Below, one piece after another: positions 48,571 to 62,480 of a DNA stretch of 64,000 nucleotides; the stretch's first letter is position 1; every line of letters starts with the position of its first letter. A program made the position numbers and the translations under genes. The stretch comes from Zonotrichia leucophrys gambelii (taxonomy: Eukaryota > Chordata > Aves > Passeriformes > Passerellidae): positions 10,256,857-10,320,856 of the forward strand of contig NC_088178.1 in assembly GCF_028769735.1 (NCBI RefSeq). Reading direction: 5' to 3'. The notes below the pieces were generated by a model. It had not been told where the DNA came from. It searched no databases and worked only from the letters and a program-made list of their open reading frames with translations.

Positions 48571-51500
48571 TGCCACAAGAAATTTCTTAAGAGTTGGTAC
48601 AGAGCAGAATCTGATTATGATATTGAACTGATTGTAAAAAATACTTAGCAATTAGTCTGAGATCTGTTGTCTCTGTGATACCTGTTTCACTCTCCATCAC
48701 TGTGTATGAGTATTCAATCCATATGTTACTCTAAGTCTTTCATGAAGGTGTGACCAAGTGGCCTCCAAAGATCGTTCCAGCCAGGGTTATTCTCCGATTT
48801 TGAATCCTGTTGTTCATGAAATCTTCCTTCAATCCTTTGCAAGTAGTATTCTTTTTAAAGAAATGCTTTTGCACCTTTTCCAAGACTCAATCCACTCTTA
48901 TTACCATTTTAATAATGCTTATTAATTTTTTGAACAAGGAAGGACCAAGCACAGATTGCTTTGGGTGACTCTTCTGGACACTGCCTTCGATTTGAAAAAA
49001 AATTCTGTTGTTCCAGCCTTTTTCATCCTGTCATGTTGTTGTTTATTTATTGGAGGTAGGGGGGAAAATTTTCCTCTTACATGGTGTAAGCTGGAAGAGA
49101 GCCTCATTGTGAGTCCTGCTAAAATTATTTTGCTAATCCACATTAATATATAATCCTACTTCACTGTCTGCTTTAAAGAACTCTAAACAATATCCCTGAC
49201 TGTAGTCTTTATATTATCCATATACTTGTAAATTCTGTTTCTATAGTAGGCTTTACTAGTCTGCCTTGTACAGCTGTCAGATATTTGTGTTGAGACATCT
49301 ATTGATTACAGCAGAGTTTCTCACATATAACCACTTATTTTTATGGTACTTGAGTTGTTTTAAGAAATAGCTTGCAGATCTTAATTAGCAGCTCGGCGAT
49401 GTAATGTTTGAATTTATTTGTTACTTAGCATATTCAAGTAGTGACATTATAAAACCTGATCTGATGATTTTTCGGTAGAATCTATTTATTTCATTGTTTT
49501 AATCCTTAGATGTGGTTTTTCCAGGAAAAAAGGTAAGGTACTTAGGCATTAAGTGAAAGAAGTTGGAGTTCAGCCCTTATTGTTGCTCTTGCTGACCTGC
49601 AAATAAATAGAAGACATGTTCAGTCTTGCACTTCTTAGAACTGGTGTTTCTTAAGCTTCAGTGTGCAACAGGGAATTAAAAAGTAACTTCATTATCTGAT
49701 ACCTTGAAAAGGTGCCTCAGTCCGTTAACCATAGAGGTTATTCTTTAACCAGCCTGTTTGGAATGGGGCATGTGGACAGGGGACTGCATGAGGCACTGTC
49801 TTTTACTTCAGACAATAAAGTGTGATGTTTACTTTTCTTGAACTTTTTCCTTAATTCGGTTTGACAGCAACAAATAGCATGAAATATGGTACAAGAGCTG
49901 CGTGTATGGATCACAGCTTTCCTTCCAGAACAACATTATGCTCCTGGCAGTAGCAGTCTTCTTGTGACTGGCAGGGATCAGTTTAGTACTCTGGAATTCA
50001 CTTAATGCTGGTATATCTTCAGCATTTTTTTCTTTACTTCTTCTTTACAGAAGACCCTACAGGTTGCCCTATAATTTTCACCCTCCCCTTTTTTGCTTTA
50101 TCATGGGGACAAGAAAGGCTGAAAAGGAAAAGAGTATGAGGCTTAATGATAGGGACTTACAGCTCTGACTGCTCCTGTGCATTGTATGCCAATTACTTGT
50201 CCTTTTCTGGAGGTATTGATTTAAACCCTGTAATTGTGTGTTGCTCTGCACAAGGCTCAGGCACCTGAAAACACTGAAGGATCAACTAAGCTCAAAGAGC
50301 CGGTGCTGGCACTTAAGTGTCTGAGGTGTATTCTTTGCCAGGGCAGTATTTTGGGAGAAAGAACCACGTCTGGGTGTTCTGCTGGTGTCAGTTTGATCTC
50401 TGGTGATTCTTTGATGTAACTGCAGGCTGTTGCCACAAAGTGTGGCATTTTTTCCCACTAGGGTGTCCCCTTACTGCCTTTTGTTTGAATCTAGGGATCA
50501 CCCAGTCAGAGGCTAAATAACTTGAGTGAGGTAATAGCAAACTGGTCACGGGTGGCAGCTGCAGTGAGGAGATAAGTGAGATAAGTCAGCCTGACTTACC
50601 TGGGATATCAGCCCATAGACTTTATTGCTTTTGGGTGTGGTTTCTGTCTTAACAAATCTCATACTTTGCTGGACTATATAAGCCACATTCAAACTGGAAA
50701 CAGAAAATGGAAGGAGAACCTTCACTATTGTGCAGATGAATATGTGAGGGTTTCTTGACAGGGAAGGAAAGAAGCAAAAATATCTAAGATGCAGTGTGAT
50801 TATTATGGCAGCATTGATGTCTTGACAGGGACTAAACTTGATACCCATCTTTATTGCCTGTGATAATTTACTAATAATGTCTTGATTTTGCAACAAAGAT
50901 CAAGTGATGGATTATTTTATTTTGTGTTTTCATGTCTGCATTTAAAAGAGGGTCCTTTTACAGCTTATTATTTATTCATGTAAACAGTCTTCAAGTTAGA
51001 ACTTATTTTTATATATACATAGCAAATTATTCCACTTAAATTTGTAAACTATTTTGAAAATTGTAACTAAAAATTGAAAATATTTTTCTTTGATAAAAGG
51101 GAGCATATCAAAATAGTATAAAATTTTTCGTATGCTAGTTGTGCTAGAAAAGAAAGGCTGGCATAAATGAAGACAGTAAAAACGTAGTTGTAAGATATAT
51201 ATTTTTATACTTAGTGGATATTTTCATTGTAGTCTGAATGCCTTTGTCTAGGTATATCTGCTAATTGAGGCTAGGGATACTACAAATTCATGGGAAAGCA
51301 TCACAAAATGGGATGCCTTTTGAATTTTCTAGGATTTGTTTTCATAGATTGCCAATGCTTTAATATGCAAAGTGTGCGGCATAAAAACAAAATCCCAAGT
51401 ATATACTATTTAGGAATTAAATTTTAACTGCATTGGAATGTTAACAGTGAAATACATATTCATCTTTTTTTACTTCTTTAACACAAATACTTTGTAATGA

Positions 51501-54500
51501 AAACAAGTTTTGTTCTCTTTTCTGAAAGAAAATAATTTATTTGCTGTAGCCTATACAGACCAGAAATAAGTGGGCATATTTTTTTTTTTAAAGCAGGTTT
51601 GTTTTAGCCAAAAAACACAATGTCTTTTTGTGGCTTTAATATAATGCTTTAATTCTTGGCCACATTTGTCTGTTGATGCTTGCATGCAAAGAAGGTGTAT
51701 AAGGCCTGAATTTTTTTTGCATGTGTGCTAAGAACTCTCAGTTAAGAAGTAAAAGAAGTATCTGCTGTAATCAGGGTAGAGGCCACAGTGAAGAAAAATT
51801 GCTTGAAGAGTAATATCATGAGAGTGTTTGACTTGAAAAGCTGAAGGATTATACAGCATTATGGAGAGGGTGCGTGCAGGGAAAATTATTTGTCATGTGC
51901 TGGGACCTGCCTGCTTTGCCAGGCATCAGCCTCTTCCCTTTCACGTTGTGTAATAATTTAAAATGCTTCTCTTGCCAGAGAATTTAGTTCTTGCAAGTAA
52001 CACAAATGGGAGACTAAGGCCTTTCATCTTAGAGGCAGATGCTATTAGCCAATACTGAGCACAAAAGAAATTGTCTGAAAGAGAATTGAATTCTTATTTT
52101 TGCAACTCTTGATGAATAAAATGTCAGCACATATTCAGCAATGTGTGTTTTTAAATGTGATACCGGTGAAAGATTCTAGGTGGTGTAGGCATGTATTTTC
52201 ATGGATTCTATATTGTTAAAATTATTCAGTCTGTGAATTCTCAACACTAGAAAAAATGTCTAGGTCCTGTACAAGATTCATTACATTTTGCACTATTAAA
52301 TTCAGTTTCCAAAGTGGGGTTCCTGTTTTCAAGCCTTTTTCATCTTGCTGCAGAATTATCCCTGGGCATGGGGAAGTGAGTATTTAAAGTACAGCTCTAA
52401 ATAATTGCTTCTATGGAATAATGGACGCATATATTCCAAGATTTGTCCCTGTTTTTCAGAGCCTTTTGCTGCACTGTAATCTACTGTCTGGACACACCTT
52501 CATAGCTCATCTGTAGTATCTGCCCAGTGCAAGTTACTGGCCCCTGAGGGCAGGTGCATGTTTGAACAAATGCATGAATTAGAATGCCATGCCTGTCTAT
52601 GGCATCACATTAAAAGATGTGATAATTAACACTGGTTAATCTTCATACCATGTGCTTTTATAAAAAGCAGAACCACATGTACCACACTTTTTAATTCATA
52701 TGCCAAAACTCCATTTTGCTTAACTTAAAAAAAAAAAAAATTAAGCTGCTGACTTTTGAGGCAGCAGGATTTTTAAAGTTTATATCCCTAATTCACCTCC
52801 TAGACTACATTAAAAGGATGAGATTTCATTACTTTGTCAAAACAAGTGAAAACTGTGTTTTTGAACCTGATTATTCTTTGTTGTTTATTCCCATGGAACA
52901 TTTAATGCTCAGCTGTTTCTAACGCTTGTTCAAAGTGCTGAGACTCTTTTCTATCCCGGCAATTCCAAAATCCCTTCCTCTCACAAGAATAGCTGCCTGT
53001 GTCACTCCAAGTAAGGAGTAGTTGCCTGAATAAACATTTGAAGTTAGAACTGTACCAAACAAGAGCTTGTCCTTAACACTTCTATGGAGGAAAAGCTGCT
53101 GTGAAGAGGAAATGAAGGTCTGTCAATGAAGGAAAAATAGTTTTCACTGTAAATGAATCACAAGAAGTATGTGGCAATGACCATTAGGAAGTCAGTGTCT
53201 TTTTTAGCTCTTTGCTTTCTTTCAGTGCAGTCATGGAGAGAGTCCTCCTCCTCTTTTGAGGAATTACCTGGGTTAGAGTATAAAACCTACTACATAATTT
53301 TGGAGTTGCACGAGAAATGTCAGTTATTTTAGACGTACTTTCTTGCATTTGCAATCTGAAATTCTCAACCTCTAGGGCATGTTCAGGTTTTCTGAATTAA
53401 TATGGATCTACAAAGACAAATATATGTACTATAGGGGAAGACGAAGTGTTTGAAAGATGCAGATACAGCTTATGAAAACACTTGCTGTGCAAATGGGATT
53501 GGGTTAGCGTTTGTCGATTCTTTCAGCAGTGTACTTGACTAATTTTTGTATTTCTTTTGTTGTAACATTTTGTTGCCTGACTTCCCAAAATCTTCAGAGT
53601 TTCTTTTCCTTCTGTTTTGAGACACAAAAGTAAATTAAACTCAGGAGTGAATCTGTGAGAGTTATGAGCAGAACCACCCTTAAGGGGGTGAGAGACAAAT
53701 GGTCATCAGCCATCTAAATAAGAATAGAGTCATTCTTTCCTAACAGGCTGCCCTTGTGATTTTCTCTTCTGAAGTTTAAAAGCACAGCTTTTCAGAAGTA
53801 TTTTTGTAGTGCCAGTTTTTTTTCTTGCACAGAGATGAGCTTCCAGGCTCCTTAAAATGAGTGTCACAATGTGCCAAATAAATATCCCTGCTTAAGAGTG
53901 AAGTAAGAAAATGCTTTCAGTTGGAGTTATTTTTCTAAATTAAAAAAAAAATATTCTGAAACTTAGTTTGGATTTTGGATTTTCTTGGCTAAATTTCTTA
54001 TTTCTGATCAAATAAGTGCTGTCTTTAAGCAGCAGAACTACTGTAATATAAAAACGAATGTGTAGAAATAAAAGAGAACTCATACAGTTTCCAAAAGCAG
54101 CCTTGTAAATTGAATAACATTACTAGTCTTGTTTATTTTCCTTGCAATGAACTCCCGCTATGATCTGCAATGTAGTTCCAAGTTTTGTGTGGATCTTAAC
54201 TAGAAAATGGAGATAGAGCAATTTACCAGGGGGCTTTTTGCTAATGATCAGATCTGCAAAACCTGGGGAAGCACAAGGGCTTCCTGAGTTGTGGTGTTTT
54301 TCTGTTTCTCATAACAAGTTGTTGATCAGACTGTTAGCAGACAGATTTTTTCCTCCCACACATCTTCATTTCGGTTGATGGTTGACCATTTTTGCAGAGG
54401 TCTCTGCCAAGAATACAGTTTCTATATGCAGCATTAAGAAGAAACAGTGGAAAACTTGAGTCTTTGAAAAACATAGATTTGACAGGTAGTAAAGGACTGA

Positions 54501-55084
54501 GGGAACCACAAATCCTGTTTCAGTAAGGTTTTTAGGAAGGAAACAGTTGTTAGAAGAGAGGGAGGACAGTGATGGAAAGCATGGCTAGGACTGTGGAAAA
54601 AAAAAAGATGTTTTTTCCAGTAGCTGGAACTGACAGAGTTCTGGAGGATGACAGTCTTTAATTCTTCTGATGGAAGAGAAATGTGAATGTTTATCGTATG
54701 TGGTTTGGAGTGCATTACATGTTGGCCACCTGAATTTTGAGATAGTGAGGATTATTTTGCCCTCCCCGCATCCTTCCCCCATATTGCCCCAGTGCTTGCA
54801 AGTTTTCTGTTTATGGAAGAAAGGGCTGCTTTACTTTAAGCAGAAACTTAACATTTGACTTAAGGCTTATGGTAGCTGATAAATGTTTTAAAAATCAGCC
54901 TTGTGTAGGTTTTTGATTTCAAAATGAAGTAGCAAACTCCAGAGTTGTGGTTATTCATATGCCAATGGAGACTTGATTGAACAGTGCACAAAGGCAAAGC
55001 AGTTAAAGAGAAGACAAGTGGAATACTCCTGAATCCCAGTCAGCATTTCAGCCACCTTGCTTTTAAACTGGAAGGAGGGAGGTG

Positions 55085-55305
55085 TGGTTAGGAAGCAGTT
55101 CTTTACTGTGAGGGTGGTGAGGCTCTGGCACAGGTTGCCCAGAGCAGCTGTGGGTGCCCCATCCCTGGATGTTCAAGGCCAGGCTGCATGGGGCTTGGAG
55201 CAACCTGATCCAATGGAAAGTGTCTCTGTCCATGGCAGGAAGATTGCAATTAAATGATCATTACAGTTCCTTCCAACTCAGCCCATTCTATGATTTTATG
55301 AATGT
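55085..55305 (+). mobile_element. CR1 LINE 3' end
   Basis: A well preserved 5'-truncated CR1 tail contains AAGCAGTTCTTTACTGTGAG, GGTGGTGAGGCTCTGGCACA, the GGTTGCCCAGAG and CCCCATCCCTGGATGTTCAA blocks, TGGGGCTTGGAGCAACCTGA and a CCATTCTATGATTTTATGAA terminal repeat. Orientation is the same as VAV3. It identifies the genome as sauropsid and most likely avian. Confidence 0.9.
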
Positions 55306-58079
55306 TAGGCTTAAAATCAGTATCTAAAATTAGAACTTTTAATTACAATGACATACAAAAATAATGACTTGAAACTGGGAGAATATAAAGTTCAATTAAA
55401 ATATCTTCTTTGAGGTATATGTACTTATTAATTGTGTTAATTTTTTCCAGTAGTAATTATTTAAATCATTGCCATTCTGAGGAGACCTCTTAATAGACTA
55501 TGCTGGCATCTTCATGTATGTGAGTTCTGTAATTTTTGTTATAAGTACTTAGCCTAAAAGTTAAGAAATCCCACCCCAATCTAGTCTCTTTTGAGGCACT
55601 AATAGACTGTCTCAGAAACTGAAAGTGGGTTTTTTAAAGTCATTAGTAGTGTTGCTTTCCTCATGTCTCCTCCCCAGCTGAAAAGGACTTCTAGACAAGT
55701 TTTGCCTTGGCAGTAACAAAGCCATTGACTTCTGCTGGTTGTAGGGATAGATGACACTGATCAGGAGTTGGGAAGCTGCTCTCCTGACAAATGCAAGAGA
55801 GAAGAACCAAGTTTATGGTTTATTCTGCAATAAAATGATTATGAACAGGATTTTTAAAAATGAAGGTAGCAGAGCTGATTGGAAGAACATACAGAGAATG
55901 CCAAAGGACTTTTTTTTTTTCATATAGCTCGTGCTCAGATTAGAGCTTTCCTTTACCTAGCTTTTAATATTAGTGTTGGACCTAGATGATGTTGCCAAAA
56001 AAACGTGTCAAAGCTGGTCATTTTGTCATGAATGCTCAGATTGTGGGTATAACAGTTCCACCTGTTCTTCACACTGCTGTCCTTATCAACCCATCTGTTT
56101 TTCTCTTTCTATCATAACTCCTTGCTACTTTGTTATTTGCAGTTATGCTTCTTGATCAAAAGCCTTCAAAGTGTAATTTTACTTACCATTGTGTAGATAC
56201 TAATTTTTTCTTTCAATATGAGTTCCCCTTTGCCTGTGTCTCTGATTTCTTCTTTTTTGAAATTATACATGACACTGTGGGCTACTGTTCAGACATTTAT
56301 TCCCATGAGACACTGCCATGAGTTACTTAGCCCTCACTTCCTGGTTGGAGTGTGCAGATGTATGGAGATGTATCTGCTCAGAGATTTCAGGTGGAATATT
56401 ATCAATCACTAAATGTCAGCTTCTCTCTTAGCAGGACTGCGTTCCCTGTGTTAGTAGCTGCAAAGATATAAACTAAAAAGGGTCAAAGCAAGTTTAGAGG
56501 TTCCAAACAGACACCCAAAATGCTGTTGTGGTGAAACAAAGGACAGAATTAGTGAGCCTTTGTGCCATTTCCTATATGAAAGGCAGTGTTGTTTTCTTGA
56601 GATTCTGGAAACATCAGGATGTGGCCTTGTCAGATAGTCTAAAATTCTGTTTCAGCTTCAAAGCCTCATGAACTCAGGAGGCTTCATGCCATTTCATTAG
56701 TGGTTTTTTTTCCAGTCTGGCTGTAAATACTGGTGACTAGGCTAACTTTTTCATAGAGTAAAAGAAAGTTTTCAGTTTAACTAGAAAGAGATGTTTAATG
56801 CAGACAAAGTTGTTTCATGTCTTTCTGGTAATAGGATAAATTTATCCACAAATTCACCTTTGAACCCTGCTGTCCTATATGCTGTGTCATTATTTTGTAT
56901 GTTAGAATGATCCCTGCCTGAAGCCTAAACCACCTTTTGCATTGCTTGGAAATAACAGATGCTGGAATCAATTTTGACAGATAGAGGTCATAATAGGGTG
57001 TGCATTATGCATGTTGTTAGCAAAAAATAACATTTTTGAATCTCTGCATGAAACTCTGAGGGTCATTCAGTGTTGTTTAGAAATGCAGAGCTGCTGTAAG
57101 GAATACAAGTAGTTTATTTTTTTTTTGGTCTCATATATAATGAATATTCAACTTATTATGTACTATGTTAATTCTAAATTGTAGCCTCCTTCTCTGACTC
57201 ATAATTATCAGATGAAATACTCAAATGCATGGTACAGTTTATGAAAGGTTTTTTTTTTTCTATAATGTAACCTAATTGGTACCTTATAAATCTTGATCTA
57301 TCATGCTTTCTGCTTTTCCCATGAGCTACAATTTAGATCATAAATTTCTATTAGTTCTGTGACACAGAGCCTGGCTGTTAAGACTTTTCTAGGAATCTGG
57401 GATTTTTCCTGGTTTTCAAGTGAAGTAAATTTTAGCTATTTATTGGTGTCATAATTGGATAAGTTTGGTTTTTGATGTCAATGTTGGAAACTGCCAGACT
57501 CTTTTGTATATTTAAATTAGGAAGTTTCCTGATAAAGAACTTTATGTGGAAATCTGATTTAATAGAAACCAATGGGATTTTGATCATTAATGGTAATATA
57601 TGGATGAAATCCTGATCTTGTCCTTTGTGTTGGAATTTTACCCTCTTTTTAGCATGTTCATGAGTAACATTTTTGTGACAGTTATGTTTCTGCCGTTATC
57701 AGATACTGTCAGTACTGCAGCTATGTACATTGCAATGGCAGTGTCTCTAAATGCTTAACATATTTCACATTTCAGTAATTAATGCATGGAGAGGGTCTAT
57801 ACTGTTTGTCACAAATAATCCATAATTATACTCTAAATAATTAATAACTCTAAAGCATTTCAGGTTTCTGTAGAATATCACTTTTTCTTGTCTGCATTAT
57901 TGAATTACAGCAAGTCCTCAGGATTCTTAATGAGTATATTTGTTACGAATCCATATGCCAATTAAAAATAAAATGTCAAGAAAGACAAGGAAAATATCCT
58001 AGATCTTGCCTGTCTGAACTTCTGTAAAGCAGCTGGTGTACTGCCTCAGAGGAATTGGTCTCTTATTGAGAGGAAGCTA

Positions 58080-58170
58080 AAAGAACTTGGCTCGTTTAGC
58101 CTAGCAAAATGAAGGTTAATAAGGGTATGATTGCTCTTTTTAACTGTAGTATGAAAATAAAAGCAGACAA
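58080..58170 (+). mobile_element. Possible ancient CR1 relic
   Basis: The sequence GAACTTGGCTCGTTTAGCCT, followed by AGCAAAATGAAGG and ATTGCTCTTTTTAACTGTAG, resembles the CR1 stretch encoding 'GGGACTGTTCAGCCTGGAGAAGAGAAGG ... ATC..TGTATAAATA'. The similarity is partial and seen by eye only. It lies just upstream of the solo LTR. Confidence 0.35.
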
Positions 58171-58252
58171 GGAAAAGAATTCTGCAGGCTCCTGTTTCTA
58201 AATGGATGTAGGTTGGCCATGAACTAATTTACACTGAAAAGTAGAAGATTCT

Positions 58253-58735
58253 TGTTGTGGTTTAACCCCAGCCAGGAGCAAAACACTAAGGTGAGAAAAC
58301 TCGTGGGTTGAGATAAGGACAGTTTAACAGCTAAAACAAAAGCTGCACACACAAGGAGAGCAAAAGAGTTTTCATTCACTGTGTTCCTTGGCCAGTCTGT
58401 TGTGCAGCCATCCCAAGGAAAGCTGGACTCCATCCTGTGTAATGGTGAGACAAAAGCCATCACTCTGACCATCCCTTCTTCCTCCTCCATCCCCCACTTT
58501 AAATCCTGACCACGATGTCATATGAATGGCTTATCCCTTTGGCATTTGGGGCCAGCTGTCCCAGCCATGGCCCCTCTCAGCTTCTTGTGCACCCCCAGCC
58601 TACTGGCAGGTGGTACAAGATGCAGAAAAGGCCTTGACATTGTGCAAGCAAACCCTGTTTTCAGCACAAATTCAAACCGTACGTAGCCTCATACTGCTTT
58701 TTCTGAGGAAAGCTACCCCAGCCAAAGCCAGCGCA
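58253..58735 (-). mobile_element. ERV solo LTR, minus strand
   Basis: The + strand runs from TGTTGTGGTTTAACCCCAGC to a CCAGCCAAAGCCAGCGCA end. It passes ACTCGTGGGTTGAGATAAGG, GACGTCATATG-like ACGATGTCATATGAATGG, a CCAGCTGTCCCAGCCATGGC block and CTTCTTGTGCACCCCCAGCC. This is the reverse complement of an LTR family I know as frequent in bird genomes, so the LTR points opposite to VAV3. Flanking 5-mers ATTCT and ATTGT suggest a target duplication with one change. No internal retroviral genes are present. The 483-bp length fits a solo LTR; family naming needs a repeat library. Confidence 0.82.
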
Positions 58736-61700
58736 ATTGTAAATGCTCAGAGTATAGAATTCTAGAATGAACAATTGGAACCAACAGTTTTGTTTTAGTG
58801 TAAGCTTGTAAAACTCATAGATTGTTTGAGATGGTTGCTGTGTTAATGATGGATAGGTCTGGATGCACCAAACCCCAGTGTTTGTCCTTGTGTATGTTAG
58901 GAGGTGAGTGCTGACCAATTTCTGTCCAATTAAATGTCCACCAGCTCTCTGTTAATCTGCTAAAGTCTTTCTGTGCTACTGTAATGAAGTCTGCAATTGC
59001 ATGCTGAAGAGGAAGGTAAGCATTCTACTTGGAGTTTCTTGACTCTTTCCCTCAATTTATTATTTTTTCTGTACCCCATTTATTTTTTCCATGCTTAAGG
59101 GAAGAGAAGACTTACCCAAAATTTAGCTGTTCTAGAATAGTATGTACTTGTTTTTCATTGATGATTCAAAGATGTCATTTAGTCTTTTGTTCCTTGAAAA
59201 ACTAATTTAAAAAAATGTTTAAAACGATATGACAAGGATAATCATTTTGATCTTTTCATATAACTAGCAAAACGTATTAGTTATGCACTCACTGCTTTTC
59301 TATCTTTGATACAGGCTGTGTGTGCATGTGTGCTGTTATTGATACTGAAATGAACATGGCCCGCAGTGACTCAGACCCTCCTGTTGTTGGAGAGTGAATT
59401 TACCTGTAGTTGTTTTACTTGGAGCTGTAAAGTACATTTCAGAATCTGAATCAAATCTAATGTGTGCTGAAATAATTAGCACCAAAATACCATTTCCCTT
59501 GTTCATCCATGCATTTTTTTATCCATGGCTTTGAAGCTAGCAGGCAGTGTCATTACAGAAGGTCTGAATGAAGAAGACATGGCAGTGTCTGTGATTACTG
59601 TGCATTGTTGCAGTGTCCTGGGATCCTGGCCCTGCATCCCAGTTACTCAGGTGCTGGTTTATGTGAGTGTGCTGACAGTGCAGGTACCTTGTGCTAGGCA
59701 GTGAGGATTCATAGCAATGACAGTGCTGAGCACAAAGAACTCCCAAGCAGGCCAAGAACAACAATTGGATAAAATAGGTGGTAAAATTCCAGTAGAAAAA
59801 TAAGATTTGTGTGTTACCGTAATAGGGACCAGCTACAGCAAGCAAATGAGTAGTGTAGGTATCACAATTTCTGTAGGCATTACAAAAATAAGTTTTAAGG
59901 AGAGTTCTGAAGCAAGATAATGAACTCCATTAAGGCTGTAACCTAAAAGCCTATTTAAATGATGGGATTATTTCTAGTGATGTCAAGAGGTGTTAGATCA
60001 AATCTTTCAACATTGTATCTGCCACGGTAACTTTATAGTCAAAATTGCCATTGGATTTTACAGAATCAAGCATACTGAATTATACACAAGTATTCTGGGC
60101 ATGGTACATTTTAACAGGATTAATTTTGTGTTACCTTTTGAATAATTCTGCTAGTTGACACAGCACAATTTCTCCTTTTTTTCCCATAGTTTTCTTGCCC
60201 TGGTTTTCAGAGACACCAATAACCGTAGAAAATAAAATAGAAAATAGAAATAAAAAGTACTTTTATTCATGTTTATGATTAATAACTTTAGAACTATAGT
60301 ATCTTTAAAAAACACAAGGATTTTAATTGAAAAGTGCATTATTATTTCCTGAGCATATTCTGATGAGCTAAGTTCAAGGGTGGGGTTTTAAGTATATTGT
60401 ATCTTCACATTAATAATATGATAAACTAAATCACCAGATACATGGTTTTGTAATGTGAGTATTTTTTTGTGCATTTGTTTTGACTTCCATGTATGTCTCT
60501 TAGATGAGTACCTGCTGGCAGTCTGCTCATCACATACACAGAACTGTAATTCACATTCTGCTGGGGAGTTTCCTTCCATTAGGACAAACTTGTCAGATCT
60601 CAGTTAGAAACTTGTGTGCAGCATTACGTCTGTTTGCCATGCAGTGCATGGAGCATTTGTTGGTGCTGAATCAGTATACGAAAGCATGAAAGCCTTCAGT
60701 TTAGGAACAAAGTAATGTCTACTATTTGCCTAAGTGGAATAATGGCTTACTAATAATTAGGTGCTCATTTTAAGTATGCCAGGTAACTTGCAGAAACAGT
60801 AAAAGTTAAGGTGTCATTTGGGTTGAGTAATGTAAGAGCTGGTATTGCTTTGCTTATTGTTTCATCAGCACTTAGGATTAGTATTTATTCATTAATACAG
60901 AGAGTAGTAATTATGGAAGGTGATTTCTTTCATGTTTCATACAATTTAGAGGAGATCATGGATATTTGTGTTTGTTGCCACCTAAATTACAGTAGTGATC
61001 TTGCAACAAAAATAAGTCCTCTGTGGCCCTGCTGATCCTTTGTTGTTAGAATGAAGTTAATGATGACCTTCCAGCAAGAAACATGTTAAATATGGCAGCC
61101 CAGCAACCTTGGCTTTCCAGCCTGTCACTCTTATCTGTAATTATTAATATATATTCTTACAAAACTCTTAAGGAAAAACTGCCTGGTTAAGTTTTGAAAT
61201 TTATATATCGACTTAATGATAACAAATTTGAAAATCCCATGTTTAGTTAAAATCAGGAAAATTATTCTATAGTTTTTTTTAAAGATAGAGGGAGAATAAT
61301 TAAAAATAGCTGCGTTGTGATTAAATGCTTTCCTTTAGAAATAGAGTGCAAAAATGCTTTCCTAAAAGCCTGTAAATCTTTAATATATTTGTTATGGAGT
61401 GGGTGGTACTTCACTTGATTTCAAGTATTCTTGTAGTATCAGAGCACATTCTGAGTGCAATATACTAGCTATCCATAATGCTTAAAATGTTGGTTCTTTT
61501 GTTTTTTTTTTAAAAGAAACTGTTAAAGTTATAAGAACATAGGGTTGCAGTATCTACAGATTTATCTTCTGACTTACGATACAGGGATTGCCCCCCTCTT
61601 TGATACACTCCTGTGGAGGATTCTTGAACTGTAGTTACTAACAGTGCTTTAGTTGTTTGCACAAGCAGACAGAAGTGAGTTACTCCCTTAAAAAAAAATA

Positions 61701-62343
61701 TTAAAAATCCCCAGCACAGCTGTTGTCTATGTTGCAGTCAGTATTGATGTGGAAGGACTAGTGTGCATCTAGAGTTCTTGACTTGAAAATGAAACCTTCA
61801 ATTGATCCAGGCTTTGCTACAGGCACCCAGAAATCGTGCCATAACATGAAAATTAAAAGCAAAAAGTGTTGTGAGAAATCTAAAAGAATTGTGATCTTGA
61901 CTCTCCTGGCCATGTTCACATCGGCTGTAGGTTTTTGGTAATAGCATTTTAAAGCAGATGAGATTATTCATATTGGTGTCTTTAATGCTAATCATTGAAA
62001 TCTTTGCCTTAAACTATAAAGATAGCCTTAATATTTGAACCCTATGGAGATCTATGGGTGTGCATGTACGGGGAAGAGTCTCCATAGGCATGAAATCAAC
62101 TTTGCTCCAAGAAGAAAGAGGGATAGAGATGTTTTTCCAAAGTAATTATTTTCTATTTGGTTGTACCTGGTATAGTACTAAGTACGAGTGCCTTTAGTCA
62201 AATACCTGCTGAAGACATAGTGTTTCTTTGCTTGATTGCTCTCATGGTTTTCAGATTCAGTAGATTGTCATTAAGTAAAAATTGATTCTAGCTTATGGGA
62301 TTTTTTTTCTGTTTATTTATTTTTTAAAATGTTTTTTTCCCAG

Positions 62344-62480
62344 GTTTACCAAAAATGCAAGTCATTCGGAACTACAATGGAATCCCACAGCCATCAGCAC
62401 AAGATGGGCCACCATTGCATATCCAGGTTGGGGACACTATTGAACTAATTAGAGGAGATGCCCACAGCTTATTTTGGCAG
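62344..62480 (+). CDS. VAV3: VAV3 coding exon (start of N-terminal SH3)
   Basis: The 137-nt exon completes Gly and encodes LPKMQVIRNYNGIPQPSAQD, GPPLHIQVGDTIELIRGD and AHSLFWQ, ending at phase 0 before gtactg. It is the first two thirds of the N-terminal SH3: VIRNY replaces the usual ALYDY, GDTIEL is the central strand, and the FW of LFWQ corresponds to the SH3 tryptophan position. The remainder of the domain (human GRNLASGEVGFFPSDAV) must lie past 64000. NGIPQPSAQDGPPLHIQV differs noticeably from human SGTPPPALHEGPPLQLQA, while the C-terminal part is conserved. The acceptor is tttttttcccag. Confidence 0.95.

Larger units (their letters stand above)
40740..62343 (+). other. VAV3: VAV3 intron, 21.6 kb
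   Basis: The longest intron of the window precedes the first SH3 exon. Recognisable contents are a CR1 3' end (55085-55305), a solo LTR (58253-58735) and two doubtful CR1 relics (48420-48570 and 58080-58170). Also present are an imperfect tandem repeat of AGTAAAATATCCCAAA type at about 44500-44550 and A or T runs such as 52727-52741. Open frames at 44575-44994 and 46128-46565 have no family resemblance. Confidence 0.8.
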
